From: CAVVEC01 sp963770485
GTDB lineage: Bacteria; Acidobacteriota; Terriglobia; Terriglobales; Acidobacteriaceae
Assembly (NCBI GenBank): GCA_963770485.1
Contig: CAVYPX010000006.1
Coordinates: 1 to 64,000 of the forward strand
Direction of reading: 5' to 3'
Length of the DNA: 64,000 nt
Shown here: piece by piece, positions 34,570 through 42,311 of the stretch
Layout of the letters: every line of letters starts with the position of its first letter
How positions within the stretch are numbered: the first letter of the stretch is position 1
Position numbers and translations under genes: made by a program
The notes under the pieces: generated by a model
Database searches by the model: none
Told to the model about the DNA's origin: nothing
The model's input: only the letters and a program-made list of their open reading frames with translations

Positions 34570-35487
34570 TCAGCCATTGCGCTCGATTCCGGAACTCTCT
34601 TCCTTCACCGTCCACAGCGCCCAAGCCATGCGCGGCGTATTGTGGGCGATGCCGAAGCGGCCGCGGGTGTCGAGCAAAATGATGCCGCCATGCCCGTTGA
34701 CCCGGGCTTTGAGATAGTTGATGGCCTCCGCCGCCGCCCACTCCGGCAGGTTGCCGGAGGCGACGCGATCCGCCGCCCACTTGGCCAGCACCAGCTTCAT
34801 GATCGGCTCTCCCCAGCCAGTGGTTGAAGCGGCGGCGGTTTTGTTGTCCGCAAAGCAGCCGCATCCGATCAACGATGAGTCTCCCAGGCGTCCCGGAGCC
34901 TTGTTGAGCGTGCCCCCGGTCGAAGTGGCGGCCGCGATGTTGCCGTCGCGATCGAGCGCCACCGCGCCTACGGTGTCATGCGAGATGGTGGGCGCGAACA
35001 GATCAGCCCGATGCGCTTCCTCATGCGCTTGATATTCCCGCAGGCGATCGACCTCGCGTGGAATGACCAGGTCTTCATTGCGGCACAGGGGAATGCCGTG
35101 CTCGACCGCAAACCGTTCCGCGCCCTCCGCCACAAAGTACACGTGCGGACTCTCGCTCAGGATCTTGCGCGCCACACGCACCGGATGACGCAGATGTTCT
35201 ACGCAGCCGACACCCCCGGCGGCCAAGGTAGCGCCGTCCATGATCAGGGCATCGAGTTGCACCTTGCCATCACGATTCAGAAAGCTGCCGCGTCCGGCGT
35301 CGAAGGTCTCATCATCTTCCAGGACGACGACCGCCTCCTCGACCGCGTCGAGCGCGGAGCCACCACGATTCAAGATGTTCCAGGCCGTAGCGGCCGCATT
35401 GCGCACACCATTGAGATGAGCCTCGACCATTTCGTCAGGAATGGCCCAGGCGCCGCCATGGACAAGCAGAACCGGATCAGTCGGCAA
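34570..35487 (-). CDS. Isoaspartyl peptidase / L-asparaginase (plant-type, Ntn hydrolase)
   Basis: 305 residues from TTG 35487, where GGGGGA lies 6 nt upstream. Seen: HGGAWAIPDE at the N-terminus, LEDDETFDAGRGSFLN, and the autoprocessing site HDTVGAVALDRDGNIAAATSTGG, whose threonine becomes the new N-terminal nucleophile of the beta chain; LIGCGCFAD and TGWGEPIMK follow. The enzyme releases beta-aspartyl dipeptides or asparagine. The open frame continues to 36387 upstream, but that part overlaps toxin-antitoxin module 2 and is not conserved. No dedicated neighbour. Confidence 0.93.
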   Translation of the reverse strand: MPTDPVLLVHGGAWAIPDEMVEAHLNGVRNAAATAWNILNRGGSALDAVEEAVVVLEDDETFDAGRGSFLNRDGKVQLDALIMDGATLAAGGVGCVEHLRHPVRVARKILSESPHVYFVAEGAERFAVEHGIPLCRNEDLVIPREVDRLREYQAHEEAHRADLFAPTISHDTVGAVALDRDGNIAAATSTGGTLNKAPGRLGDSSLIGCGCFADNKTAAASTTGWGEPIMKLVLAKWAADRVASGNLPEWAAAEAINYLKARVNGHGGIILLDTRGRFGIAHNTPRMAWALWTVKEESSGIERNG

Positions 35488-35866
35488 GCAGAGTCCCCCA
35501 CGGGAAACGACGGAATAGTCTAGCAGGATCAGCTGGTGTGGCGCGGGCGCCTCGCCCGCATCTCGTCGGCCTCTCGTCGTTGGCCGTTGGCAAGAACCAC
35601 GTGGGGACGGACGCCCTCGTTCGCCCAGGCCGAGCGCAGCTGGGCGGTGGTTCTGTAGCGTGGGCGCACCCCCGCCAAATCCGCGAAGTGTTCCACGTGG
35701 AACATTCCCAAAATGGCAAACTGCTGATGCAGTGCGGGTTAGAGGAATCCGCGGCGCTGCAGGGCGCGCTCGGACATGCCTACGAAAGTAGACTTGACAA
35801 GTCGCCGAACTGCGCTGGCTGAGCAGGGTATTTTGCAGGTAAGGAGGCCTGTGGTAAAGTAAGGAA
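35488..35866. other. Non-coding stretch with repeats and a parS-like site
   Basis: 379 bases. GC-rich palindromes such as GGCGCGGGCGCC and 'tcgtcgttggccgttggc' repeats occupy the left part; the parS-like site is at 35689-35704. Short frames here that read FHVEHF are the usual artefact of translating parS. Confidence 0.6.
35689..35704. promoter_or_regulatory. parS-like centromere site (ParB-binding)
   Basis: TGTTCCACGTGGAACA is a perfect 16-bp palindrome and an exact match to the bacterial parS consensus TGTTNCACGTGNAACA. ParB binds such sites, spreads and loads SMC to organise and segregate the chromosome origin. No parAB genes are in the window. Only one such site was found here. Confidence 0.8.
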
Positions 35867-36106
35867 ATGCAGAAGCGAGCACGGATTACCAGTAAAGGAC
35901 AAATCACAATACCGCGTGAGATTCGACGGCTGCTGGGCGTACGCTCCGGCGACGCCTTGCTGTTCGAGAGTGACGCCTCGGGAGCACGGGTCCGGCCAGC
36001 CAGGCGAGAGAGCCCGTTTGCCAAATATCGGGGCATTGGAAATCCGGGCATTCCCTCGGGCAGGAAGGCAATTGTGCGAAGGATTCGAGAACTCCGTGGC
36101 CGATGA
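35867..36106 (+). CDS. vapB: SpoVT-AbrB-type antitoxin (module 2)
   Basis: 79 residues. AbrB signature RITSKGQITIPREIRRLLGVRSGDALLF, then a C-terminal ESPFAKYRGIGNPGI that matches SPFDKYKGALGTF of module 1. GGAGG lies about 20 nt upstream with a nearer TAAGGA. GTAAAG(TAAGG) right before the start is the same half-site as in the module 1 operator. The stop overlaps the toxin start (ATGA). Confidence 0.9.
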   Translation: MQKRARITSKGQITIPREIRRLLGVRSGDALLFESDASGARVRPARRESPFAKYRGIGNPGIPSGRKAIVRRIRELRGR

Positions 36107-36525
36107 CCACAGTCATCGACAGCAACGTGATCGTTGCCCTTTGGGATCCGGACGATACTCTCAATGCGGAGGCGCAGTTGGCGCTGGACTCGGCACTGGA
36201 TCGCGGAACATTGGTGGTTCCCGCGCCTGTTTTCGCCGAACTGATGGCACTTCCTGGTCGAACCGAGTCTTTCCTCGACGCGTTTTTCCGGGACACCGGG
36301 GTGAATGTGGATTGGGCGCTTGAAGAGCGCGTGTGGCGGTCCGCTGGGCGGGCCTTCCAGGGTTACGCCGCGCGACGCAGGAAACAACGCGGTCCGACGC
36401 CCCGGCGAATTTTGGCCGATTTCCTGATCGGTGCGTATGCCGCGAGCAGAGGCTTTCCTCTGCTCACGCTCGATGAGGGTTTTTATCGGGCTGGTTTCCC
36501 CGAGCTCAGAATCCTGACCGCGTAG
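36103..36525 (+). CDS. vapC: VapC-type PIN-domain toxin (module 2)
   Basis: 140 residues. PIN acidic residues appear in VIDSNVIVALWDP (Asp6), VFAELMALP, DFLIGAYAASRG and TLDEGFYRAGF. Likely a ribonuclease toxin neutralised by the AbrB partner. It is a diverged paralogue of module 1, 9 kb away and on the opposite strand. Both keep all expected acidic residues, so neither looks dead. Confidence 0.9.
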   Translation: MTTVIDSNVIVALWDPDDTLNAEAQLALDSALDRGTLVVPAPVFAELMALPGRTESFLDAFFRDTGVNVDWALEERVWRSAGRAFQGYAARRRKQRGPTPRRILADFLIGAYAASRGFPLLTLDEGFYRAGFPELRILTA

Positions 36526-36537
36526 AGAAAAATCCGG

Positions 36538-37188
36538 TCACGCCGCCTGGCTGGGATTAGCAGCGGCCCTATCCACCAGTTCGGTGCGCGTCCAGGTATA
36601 GCGGACGCGATGGATCACGGTGATCGTGGACAGGACCGCAATCACCCACAACACCGGCGCCATGCGGTTGAACAGGGCTCCGATGATCACCAGCACCAGG
36701 CGCTCGGGACGCTCCAGGAAACCGACACGGCAGGAGCCAATGAGCGATTCGGCGCGAGCGCGCGTGTAGCTGACCATGATTGCGCTTACCATCACGAACG
36801 CGGTCAGAACCACGTAGAAGAAGCGGTCGCCGCGGGCGTAGAACACGAGCAGCCCGAAGAACTGCGAAGCATCGCTATAGCGGTCGATTACGGAATCGAA
36901 GAAGCCGCCGAAGTGAGTCACCCGATTGGTGGCCCGGGCCACCGCGCCGTCCACCAGATCGAAGAATCCGGAGCCGATGATGACCAGCCCGGCGAGCCGG
37001 AACAGACGGGCTTGATTGTCACCGTTCGCGAACCCGAACAAGAACGCGGCGATGGTATTGACCACCAGGCCCAGAAAAGTCAGGACGTTCGGGTTAATGC
37101 GGGCCAGGGCAAGCCAGCGGACGATGGCATCCAGCAAGACCCCGCAGGCCCGGCCGAAAGCTCGCGTCCATGTAAAGCCCCAGGTCAT
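36538..37188 (-). CDS. CDP-alcohol phosphatidyltransferase family membrane enzyme
   Basis: 216 residues with about six hydrophobic helices. The family signature DG-x2-AR-x8-G-x3-D-x3-D is intact in DLVDGAVARATNRVTHFGG and the following FFDSVIDRYSD. Such enzymes swap CMP of CDP-diacylglycerol (or another CDP-alcohol) for a polar head group, in the inner membrane. Whether the product is phosphatidylglycerol phosphate, an inositol phosphate lipid or other cannot be told. The start overlaps the greA stop (ATGA). Confidence 0.9.
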   Translation of the reverse strand: MTWGFTWTRAFGRACGVLLDAIVRWLALARINPNVLTFLGLVVNTIAAFLFGFANGDNQARLFRLAGLVIIGSGFFDLVDGAVARATNRVTHFGGFFDSVIDRYSDASQFFGLLVFYARGDRFFYVVLTAFVMVSAIMVSYTRARAESLIGSCRVGFLERPERLVLVIIGALFNRMAPVLWVIAVLSTITVIHRVRYTWTRTELVDRAAANPSQAA

Positions 37189-37664
37189 GAGGCCTCGGCC
37201 TGGCCGTGAATCGTGGTTAGGCTCAGGATTTCCATTTCCCGTTTGCCATTCGGCGTGACTACGGTCGCAGTATCTCCGACTTTCTTGTTCAGCAGGGCCC
37301 GCCCAATCGGCGAGCTGGTAGAAATCTTTCCGGAGGCGACGTCGGACTCTTCGCTGGTCACCAGCTTGTACTCAACTTCTTCGTTCTTGTCGTTGTCAAG
37401 AATCCGCACCGTGGAGCCCAGGCCGACCTTATCTCTAGGAATGTTGTCCATGTTGATAAGGGCCAGATCGGCCATACGTTTGCCCAATTGGCGCAGCTTC
37501 GCCTTGACGAACTCCTGCCGCTGCTTGGCCATGTGGTATTCGGCGTTCTCGCTGAGATCGCCCAGCGCAGCGGCCTTCTTGATCTCTTTAGGAAGCTCGT
37601 GAACTAACTCGCGTTCGAGCTGATTGATCTCGTCCTGCAGCTTCTTTTTGATGTGCTCGGTCAT
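37185..37664 (-). CDS. greA: Transcript cleavage factor GreA
   Basis: 159 residues. N-terminal coiled coil (EHIKKKLQDEINQLERELVHE, KAAALGDLSENAEYH with the two acidic residues that reach the polymerase active site) and a C-terminal FKBP-like domain (GSTVRILDND, SPIGRALLNKKVGD). It rescues stalled RNA polymerase by stimulating cleavage of backtracked RNA. ATG 37664 lies 10 nt after a TATAAT on the minus strand with no Shine-Dalgarno, so it may be leaderless; a start 12 codons upstream (37700) is less likely. It is coupled to the next gene by ATGA. Confidence 0.95.
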   Translation of the reverse strand: MTEHIKKKLQDEINQLERELVHELPKEIKKAAALGDLSENAEYHMAKQRQEFVKAKLRQLGKRMADLALINMDNIPRDKVGLGSTVRILDNDKNEEVEYKLVTSEESDVASGKISTSSPIGRALLNKKVGDTATVVTPNGKREMEILSLTTIHGQAEAS

Positions 37665-37674
37665 GCTTTGACGG

Positions 37675-37680
37675 ATTATA
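37675..37680 (-). promoter_or_regulatory. -10 box (TATAAT) of greA
   Basis: On the minus strand TTATAAT ends 10 nt before ATG 37664. There is no Shine-Dalgarno between them. Confidence 0.55.
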
Positions 37681-37749
37681 AACCCAGCATCCGCGATCAA
37701 TCGGCTGGGAGGTGGACTTTTTACGGGGTGGGAAAATGAAATCGCAGAG

Positions 37750-38286
37750 TCAGGCTTGGAATTCCGAGGCTTCCGGGAAACGCAGGTTGGACTTGGAAAG
37801 GGCCTTGGTGAGCAGTTCCTCGATCTGGGGCTCCTCGCAGTTTTTCGCCATCGCCAACTCGCTGACCAGCAGATAGCGGGCGCGCTCCAGCATCTTCTTT
37901 TCCCGAAATGAAAGCGCTTTGGCCTGGCCCAGCACGATCAAGCCTTTGAGTACCGCGGCGACGTCCAAAAGCGACCCGGTACGCATGCGCTCCGAGTTCT
38001 CCTTAAAACGGTATTTCCAGTCGGCGTTGTTGTCGCACAAGCCATCTTCAAGGAAATCCACGATTTTCTGAATTTCCCCGTTCTTCACAACCCGCCGCAA
38101 GCCCACCGTACCGACGTTGTGGAAAGGCACCATCACTTTCAGACTGCTGGACTTAATCTTGAGCAGGTAGAATTTTTCCACGGTTTCGCCGAAGGTTCGG
38201 CTGCTGATTTGTTCAATGATTCCCACACCGTGGTTGGGATAGACGACCTTATCGCCTAATTGGAAATTGCCATCCGTACTCAACAT
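37750..38286 (-). CDS. carD: CarD-family transcription regulator
   Basis: 178 residues. The N-terminal RNA-polymerase-interacting domain has the family start FQLGDKVVYPNHGVGIIEQI and KFYLLKIKSSSLKVMVPFHN; the C-terminal helices (LSFREKKMLERARYLLVSELA) bind upstream-fork DNA. CarD stabilises open promoter complexes and affects rRNA transcription. Single gene 86 bp upstream (minus-strand sense) of greA; the two form a plausible transcription-factor pair. Confidence 0.94.
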   Translation of the reverse strand: MLSTDGNFQLGDKVVYPNHGVGIIEQISSRTFGETVEKFYLLKIKSSSLKVMVPFHNVGTVGLRRVVKNGEIQKIVDFLEDGLCDNNADWKYRFKENSERMRTGSLLDVAAVLKGLIVLGQAKALSFREKKMLERARYLLVSELAMAKNCEEPQIEELLTKALSKSNLRFPEASEFQA

Positions 38287-38566
38287 GAGAGACCGCCCAC
38301 AGCTGCAGGGGACGAGGGGAACAGCACGCCCTTATCCTAACCCAAAATGGGCTGAAAGGCAATTTCGGCTTGGTTTGTCACAATCCAGAGGCGGCGCTGG
38401 ACAGAAGGCTTCTGCTCCCCCGGCCTCACGTAAAAGCCTGCGACAGAGCGAATTGCCGTCGATCGATCGGGTCCTGGCCCTCAGCCATGGAGCGTGGCGG
38501 CTGTGACCTGCAAACATCTTCGCCAGCCTAACCCGCATTGAAATCGTCATCGGGCAGGCTCGAACC

Positions 38567-39670
38567 CTACTCTCCCAGCCAAGCCCCGAACGGCTTCAGG
38601 GACTCGACGTGGTCGAACACGATCTTCATCGCCGCTGTGATCGGGATGGCTAGGAGCAAGCCCATGGCTCCCCACAACCAGCCCCACATCAGCAGCCCCA
38701 TGGTGACGGCTAAGGGATTGAGCTGCAATCGGTTACCTAGAAACTTGGGGTAGAGCATGTTGAGCGCGATTACATGCAGCCCGAACACAGTCACGAAGAT
38801 GGTGATCAGGTCCTGAGAGTTCAAGTTCCCCATATCCACGAAAATCGGCGGAATCAAGGCCAGCACGATCCCCAGATAGGGAACCAGGCTCAGGAACCCA
38901 CTCACGAATCCCACGAAGTAGAAGAAGGGCAGGTGGATGGACCAAAAAACCGCTGTGCTCACCGCTCCGATCAGGATCCCGATGAGCAGGTTCCCGACCA
39001 TGAAGCTGCGGATCATCGCCGATATCAAGCCCAAGGAGACATAGGCGGCATTGCGGCTCTCCAGGGGAAACAGCATGACCGTTGCGGCGCGGACATGTTC
39101 CTGCCAGGTCAGCATAAAATACACGAGAAAAGGTATGAACGATCCGGCGAGGATCGCGGTGCTCACCGATCCGAAGCCGCGGGTCAAAACGTCGGTCCAG
39201 TCCCTTGCAGGGCGAACACTCACGACGCCTTTCTCACGGTCGGGGGCCAAGACCTCCCAGCTTTCCGCATTCTTTTCGATGCTCTCTGCTTTTCTGCGAA
39301 GGCGTGCCAGGTCGTTTCGCACCTTGCTGGTGTATTTGGGCAAATCCTGCAGGAGCGTAGCCGCCTGATTGTAAGAGTAATAAACGGTTCCGACGATCGC
39401 CCCGAGCAATAGCAGCAGCGCGACCGCCGCCGCCAAACCGCGGGGCAAACGAATATACGCCAGCACATCCACAACCGGCGCCAGGATAAATGCCAGCAGC
39501 ACCGAAACCAGCAGCACCGCCAGCACCAGTTCGCCGAAATAGCAAAGCGCCAGGATTCCGCCAATGCCGATGATGTTCATGGCCCAATGGCGGCGTGTCC
39601 GGGGCTGCGCCGGCCCTGCCGCCGGTGACGGAACCACAGCGGGTTCGAGAGGTAGTTCGTCGTCGAGCAT
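38567..39670 (-). CDS. AI-2E/PerM-family transporter
   Basis: 367 residues from ATG 39670; an upstream start at 39733 adds 21. About eight hydrophobic helices with the family features FILAPVVDVL, FLVYFMLTW, GFLSLVPYLGIVLALIP and a C-terminal GLLLAIPITAAMKI. Members export autoinducer-2 or act as Na+/H+ antiporters. The start region overlaps the divergent ruvX upstream region. No Shine-Dalgarno was seen, so the start is not secure. Confidence 0.88.
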   Translation of the reverse strand: MLDDELPLEPAVVPSPAAGPAQPRTRRHWAMNIIGIGGILALCYFGELVLAVLLVSVLLAFILAPVVDVLAYIRLPRGLAAAVALLLLLGAIVGTVYYSYNQAATLLQDLPKYTSKVRNDLARLRRKAESIEKNAESWEVLAPDREKGVVSVRPARDWTDVLTRGFGSVSTAILAGSFIPFLVYFMLTWQEHVRAATVMLFPLESRNAAYVSLGLISAMIRSFMVGNLLIGILIGAVSTAVFWSIHLPFFYFVGFVSGFLSLVPYLGIVLALIPPIFVDMGNLNSQDLITIFVTVFGLHVIALNMLYPKFLGNRLQLNPLAVTMGLLMWGWLWGAMGLLLAIPITAAMKIVFDHVESLKPFGAWLGE

Positions 39671-39746
39671 GGTGGAGGAGATCAGATTTGAGCAAACTGA
39701 CCCATCGCGCAATATCGTAGACCAATTCGTCACCTTCCGCCGGACT

Positions 39747-39752
39747 TATAAT
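39747..39752 (+). promoter_or_regulatory. -10 box (TATAAT) of ruvX
   Basis: TTATAAT ends 6 nt before the GTG at 39759, which predicts a leaderless transcript. Confidence 0.55.
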
Positions 39753-39758
39753 CTTGAC

Positions 39759-40214
39759 GTGCCCTCTGAGCCAACCCACACCCCAGTCGCGCTGCATCCG
39801 CGAATCTTGGGTTTAGACGTTGGCTCCCGGCGAATCGGGTTAGCCGTTTCCGACCCGCTCGGCATCACCGCCCAGGGACTGGAAACCATCCAGCGGCAGA
39901 ACAAGCGCCTCGACTTCGGACAACTGGAGAAAGTGATCCGCGAATACCAGGTGTCTGAGATCGTGGTGGGCTATCCCCTGCGCATGAGCGGGGCCGAGGG
40001 CACGCAGGCGGAGAAAATGCAGCTCTTCGCAGAAGAACTACGCCGGCGTTTCCAGTTGCCGGTTCACCTCTGGGATGAACGTCTCAGCTCTGCCCAAGCC
40101 AACCGTCTTCTGCGCGAGACCGAGATGTCGATCAAACGCCGGGGCCAAGTCGTAGACCAGATGGCGGCGGTGCTGATTTTGCAAAGTTGGATGGAAGCGA
40201 CGGGTGGTCGTTAG
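39759..40214 (+). CDS. ruvX: Putative pre-16S rRNA nuclease / Holliday-junction-resolvase-like YqgF
   Basis: 151 residues from GTG 39759. RNase-H-like fold: ILGLDVGSRRIGLAVSDPLG (first catalytic Asp), EIVVGYPLRMSG, LWDERLSSAQANRLL and the C-terminal RGQVVDQMAAVLILQ with the last acidic residue. In E. coli YqgF matures the 5' end of 16S rRNA. GTG 39759 matches family length; the open frame further upstream overlaps the divergent transporter. mltG follows, a common neighbour. Confidence 0.93.
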   Translation: MPSEPTHTPVALHPRILGLDVGSRRIGLAVSDPLGITAQGLETIQRQNKRLDFGQLEKVIREYQVSEIVVGYPLRMSGAEGTQAEKMQLFAEELRRRFQLPVHLWDERLSSAQANRLLRETEMSIKRRGQVVDQMAAVLILQSWMEATGGR

Positions 40215-40345
40215 TGGTTGGCTGACCCAGCGTTTCAGGCACTGCCTGGCAAGCGGCTGCGAAATGCCACGTCTGAGGAACTCCGCTTGGAGACTGGAGT
40301 TCTCGCCAACGATCAACGACCGACGACCAGCGACTAAAGTCCACC
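40205..40345. repeat. 'cgttggtcg' palindromic repeat between ruvX and mltG
   Basis: 'gtggtcgttagtggttggc' on the left and 'gccaacgatcaacgaccgac' on the right form a loose long stem. The same 10-mer family (tcgttggtcg) occurs at 43270, 45581, 46697 and 46789. Confidence 0.55.
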
Positions 40346-40395
40346 GACCTCGGACTAACCCCCGAGTGCCCCACCTCATCTAAACTATCCATAGA

Positions 40396-41493
40396 TTGCG
40401 TATCTTCTTCACACTGATTCTGCTCGCCGTCCTGGCCTTTGGAGGATGGATGGCTTGGGCTCTGCTTACGCCAGTTACGCCGTCCGGGCAAACGTTTGTG
40501 CTGTTGCGCCCCGGATACTCCAGTCGCCACATCGCAAACGAACTGCAGTCGGCGGGCGTCATTCGCAGCGCAAGGGCGTTTGCCATCTGGCACCGCATTC
40601 ACCACAGACGCTCGCTGAAGGCGGGCGAATATCTGTTCGAGAAAACGGCCAACGCTCTCGACATTCACCAGCGCCTGGTGCAGGGCGACATTTACGTCCA
40701 CACGGTCGTGATCCCCGAGGGCTACAACATGTTTGAGATCGCGCAGGCCATACAGCAGGCGGGATTGGGATCAGGTGAAGACTTCCTGAAAGTCGCGATG
40801 TCTGACACCGCTCTGATTGCCGACGTCGCCCCGGAAGCCAAGTCGCTGGAAGGTTATCTTTTTCCGAGTACCTACGAGTTCACCCGCACCCAGACCATGG
40901 AAGAGATGGCGTCGGCGATGGTCAAACAGTTCCGCCAGGTGGCGCGCGAGATCGAGTTGATCCAAACTTCGCAGACCCAAAATCCGTTAGCCCAGGCTTC
41001 ACAAGGCAACAACCTGCAGAGCGACGCGCAAAGCGCGGACCGGCAACCGAATGAAGCGCAGAGGAATGACGTGCAGAAGAACGACGTGCAGAAGATTGTG
41101 ACTCTGGCGTCCATTATCGAGAAGGAGACGGCAGTACCCGACGAGCGACCGAGGGTCGCCAGCGTCTACTACAACCGGCTCGGCAGGAAGATGGCTCTGC
41201 AAGCCGATCCCAGCGTGATCTACGCCGAACTCCTGGACGGAGCCTATTCCGGGGCGCTGCACCATGCGGACATGCAGTTCAAGTCTGCCTACAACACCTA
41301 TGCCCATGCCGGGCTTCCGCCGGGGCCGATCGGTAACCCGGGGAAGACCTCGCTCGAAGCTGCCATGCATCCGGCGGCGACCGACTATTTTTATTTTGTG
41401 AGTGATGGAAACAGCCATCACCGCTTCGCCCACGGCTTGGAAGAACACAACCGGAATGTGGCGGCGTATCGGAAGATCGTCAATCAACGGTGA
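40396..41493 (+). CDS. mltG: Endolytic transglycosylase MltG with a low-complexity insert
   Basis: 365 residues from TTG 40396 (TAAACT box 9 nt upstream). One N-terminal transmembrane helix (FFTLILLAVLAFGGWMAWAL), a LysM-like region and the YceG catalytic part: SLEGYLFPSTYEF, then IIEKETAVPDERPRVASVYYNRL with the catalytic Glu, and NTYAHAGLPPGPIGNPG. It cuts nascent glycan strands and sets their length. Between about residues 198 and 235 lies an Asn/Gln/Asp-rich insert with repeated RNDVQKNDVQ, absent from typical MltG. Confidence 0.94.
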   Translation: MRIFFTLILLAVLAFGGWMAWALLTPVTPSGQTFVLLRPGYSSRHIANELQSAGVIRSARAFAIWHRIHHRRSLKAGEYLFEKTANALDIHQRLVQGDIYVHTVVIPEGYNMFEIAQAIQQAGLGSGEDFLKVAMSDTALIADVAPEAKSLEGYLFPSTYEFTRTQTMEEMASAMVKQFRQVAREIELIQTSQTQNPLAQASQGNNLQSDAQSADRQPNEAQRNDVQKNDVQKIVTLASIIEKETAVPDERPRVASVYYNRLGRKMALQADPSVIYAELLDGAYSGALHHADMQFKSAYNTYAHAGLPPGPIGNPGKTSLEAAMHPAATDYFYFVSDGNSHHRFAHGLEEHNRNVAAYRKIVNQR

Positions 41494-41549
41494 ATGGGCT
41501 CATGCAAAGGGCAAATAACCACGAAGAGTCTCTTTTCAGTCTTATGCAG

Positions 41550-41581
41550 CCATATATATGGCGCTTCTTCCATAAATATGG
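41550..41581. promoter_or_regulatory. Twin palindromic operator of toxin-antitoxin module 3
   Basis: CCATATATATGG (41550-41561) and CCATAAATATGG (41570-41581): two 12-bp palindromes 20 bp apart centre to centre, i.e. about two helical turns, just before the antitoxin start. They fit cooperative binding by a dimeric antitoxin. Confidence 0.65.
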
Positions 41582-41594
41582 TACACTCCATGGT

Positions 41595-41825
41595 GTGAGA
41601 ACTACCGTAGACATACCGGATCCCACCTATCGCCAGCTCAAGTCCCACGCAGCCTTGCGGGGTTGTTCGGTCAAGGAGTTGATTCTGCGTGGCGTCGAGG
41701 CCGAACTGAACGGCGGAGGACCGGAAAAAACAAAGGGAAGAATCACGCTACCGCTGATCAGGTCGAAGCGGCCGGGCTGGCTGAGGCTAGGCAACAAGAC
41801 TATCAATGAAATCATTCTTCCCTGA
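41595..41825 (+). CDS. Ribbon-helix-helix-like antitoxin (module 3)
   Basis: About 76 residues from GTG 41595 (TACACT box 7 nt upstream). It begins RTTVDIPDPTYRQLKSHAALRGCSVKELILRGVEAEL, a beta strand followed by two helices as in ribbon-helix-helix antitoxins, then a basic/proline tail for toxin binding. The open frame to 41490 upstream runs through the operators and is not coding. It overlaps the toxin by 20 bp. Confidence 0.8.
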   Translation: MRTTVDIPDPTYRQLKSHAALRGCSVKELILRGVEAELNGGGPEKTKGRITLPLIRSKRPGWLRLGNKTINEIILP

Positions 41826-42240
41826 CGTGAACGTGTGGATCGCGTTAGCGTATGAGGGACATCAGCATCACGCGTCCGCATCGGCCTGGTTCTCCGGCCT
41901 GAATCGGGAAGTGGTCTATTTTTGCCGCTTCACCCAACTGGGTTTGCTGCGCTTGCTGACGAATCCGAGCGTCATGCGGGAAGATGTCAGGAGCCAGACC
42001 GAGGCCTGGCGGACGTACGACGCATTCTTCCAGGACGAGCGGGTTTCATTTCACAATGAGGCTGACCCCGACCAGGTAGAATTCGGGCTGCGCAAACTCA
42101 CATCTACCGGCCGTTCAGCCTCAAAGCAATACCCGGATGCTTACCTGGTTGCCTTTGCGCGGGCCGCGGAATTGACGGTAGTCACCTTGGACCGCGGCTT
42201 GAGCCGGATGGCTGACGGCAACGCTCTGCTTCTGTCCTAG
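41806..42240 (+). CDS. vapC: VapC-type PIN-domain toxin (module 3)
   Basis: 144 residues. Acidic PIN residues: FFPDVNVWIALAYEGH (Asp7), the FTQLGLLRLLTNPS region, YPDAYLVAFARAAEL and TLDRGLSRM. This branch (VNVWIAL) differs from modules 1 and 2, so it was acquired separately. Probably a ribonuclease toxin. Confidence 0.9.
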   Translation: MKSFFPDVNVWIALAYEGHQHHASASAWFSGLNREVVYFCRFTQLGLLRLLTNPSVMREDVRSQTEAWRTYDAFFQDERVSFHNEADPDQVEFGLRKLTSTGRSASKQYPDAYLVAFARAAELTVVTLDRGLSRMADGNALLLS

Positions 42241-42311
42241 CGCCAAGTGCAAATGTGAATCTCGCTTCTCGCTTATACTCATCTAATCCGGCAACAATCG
42301 AACCGTCTCCC

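Noticed and set aside
35477..35719. Minus-strand ORFs of 60-80 codons reading FHVEHF
   Set aside because: They come from translating the parS palindrome; no Shine-Dalgarno, no family.
35488..36387. N-terminal extension of the isoaspartyl peptidase frame to 36387
   Set aside because: It overlaps the AbrB-VapC module 2 genes on the other strand, has low-complexity composition, and the family starts near LLVHGGAW; TTG 35487 has a good Shine-Dalgarno.
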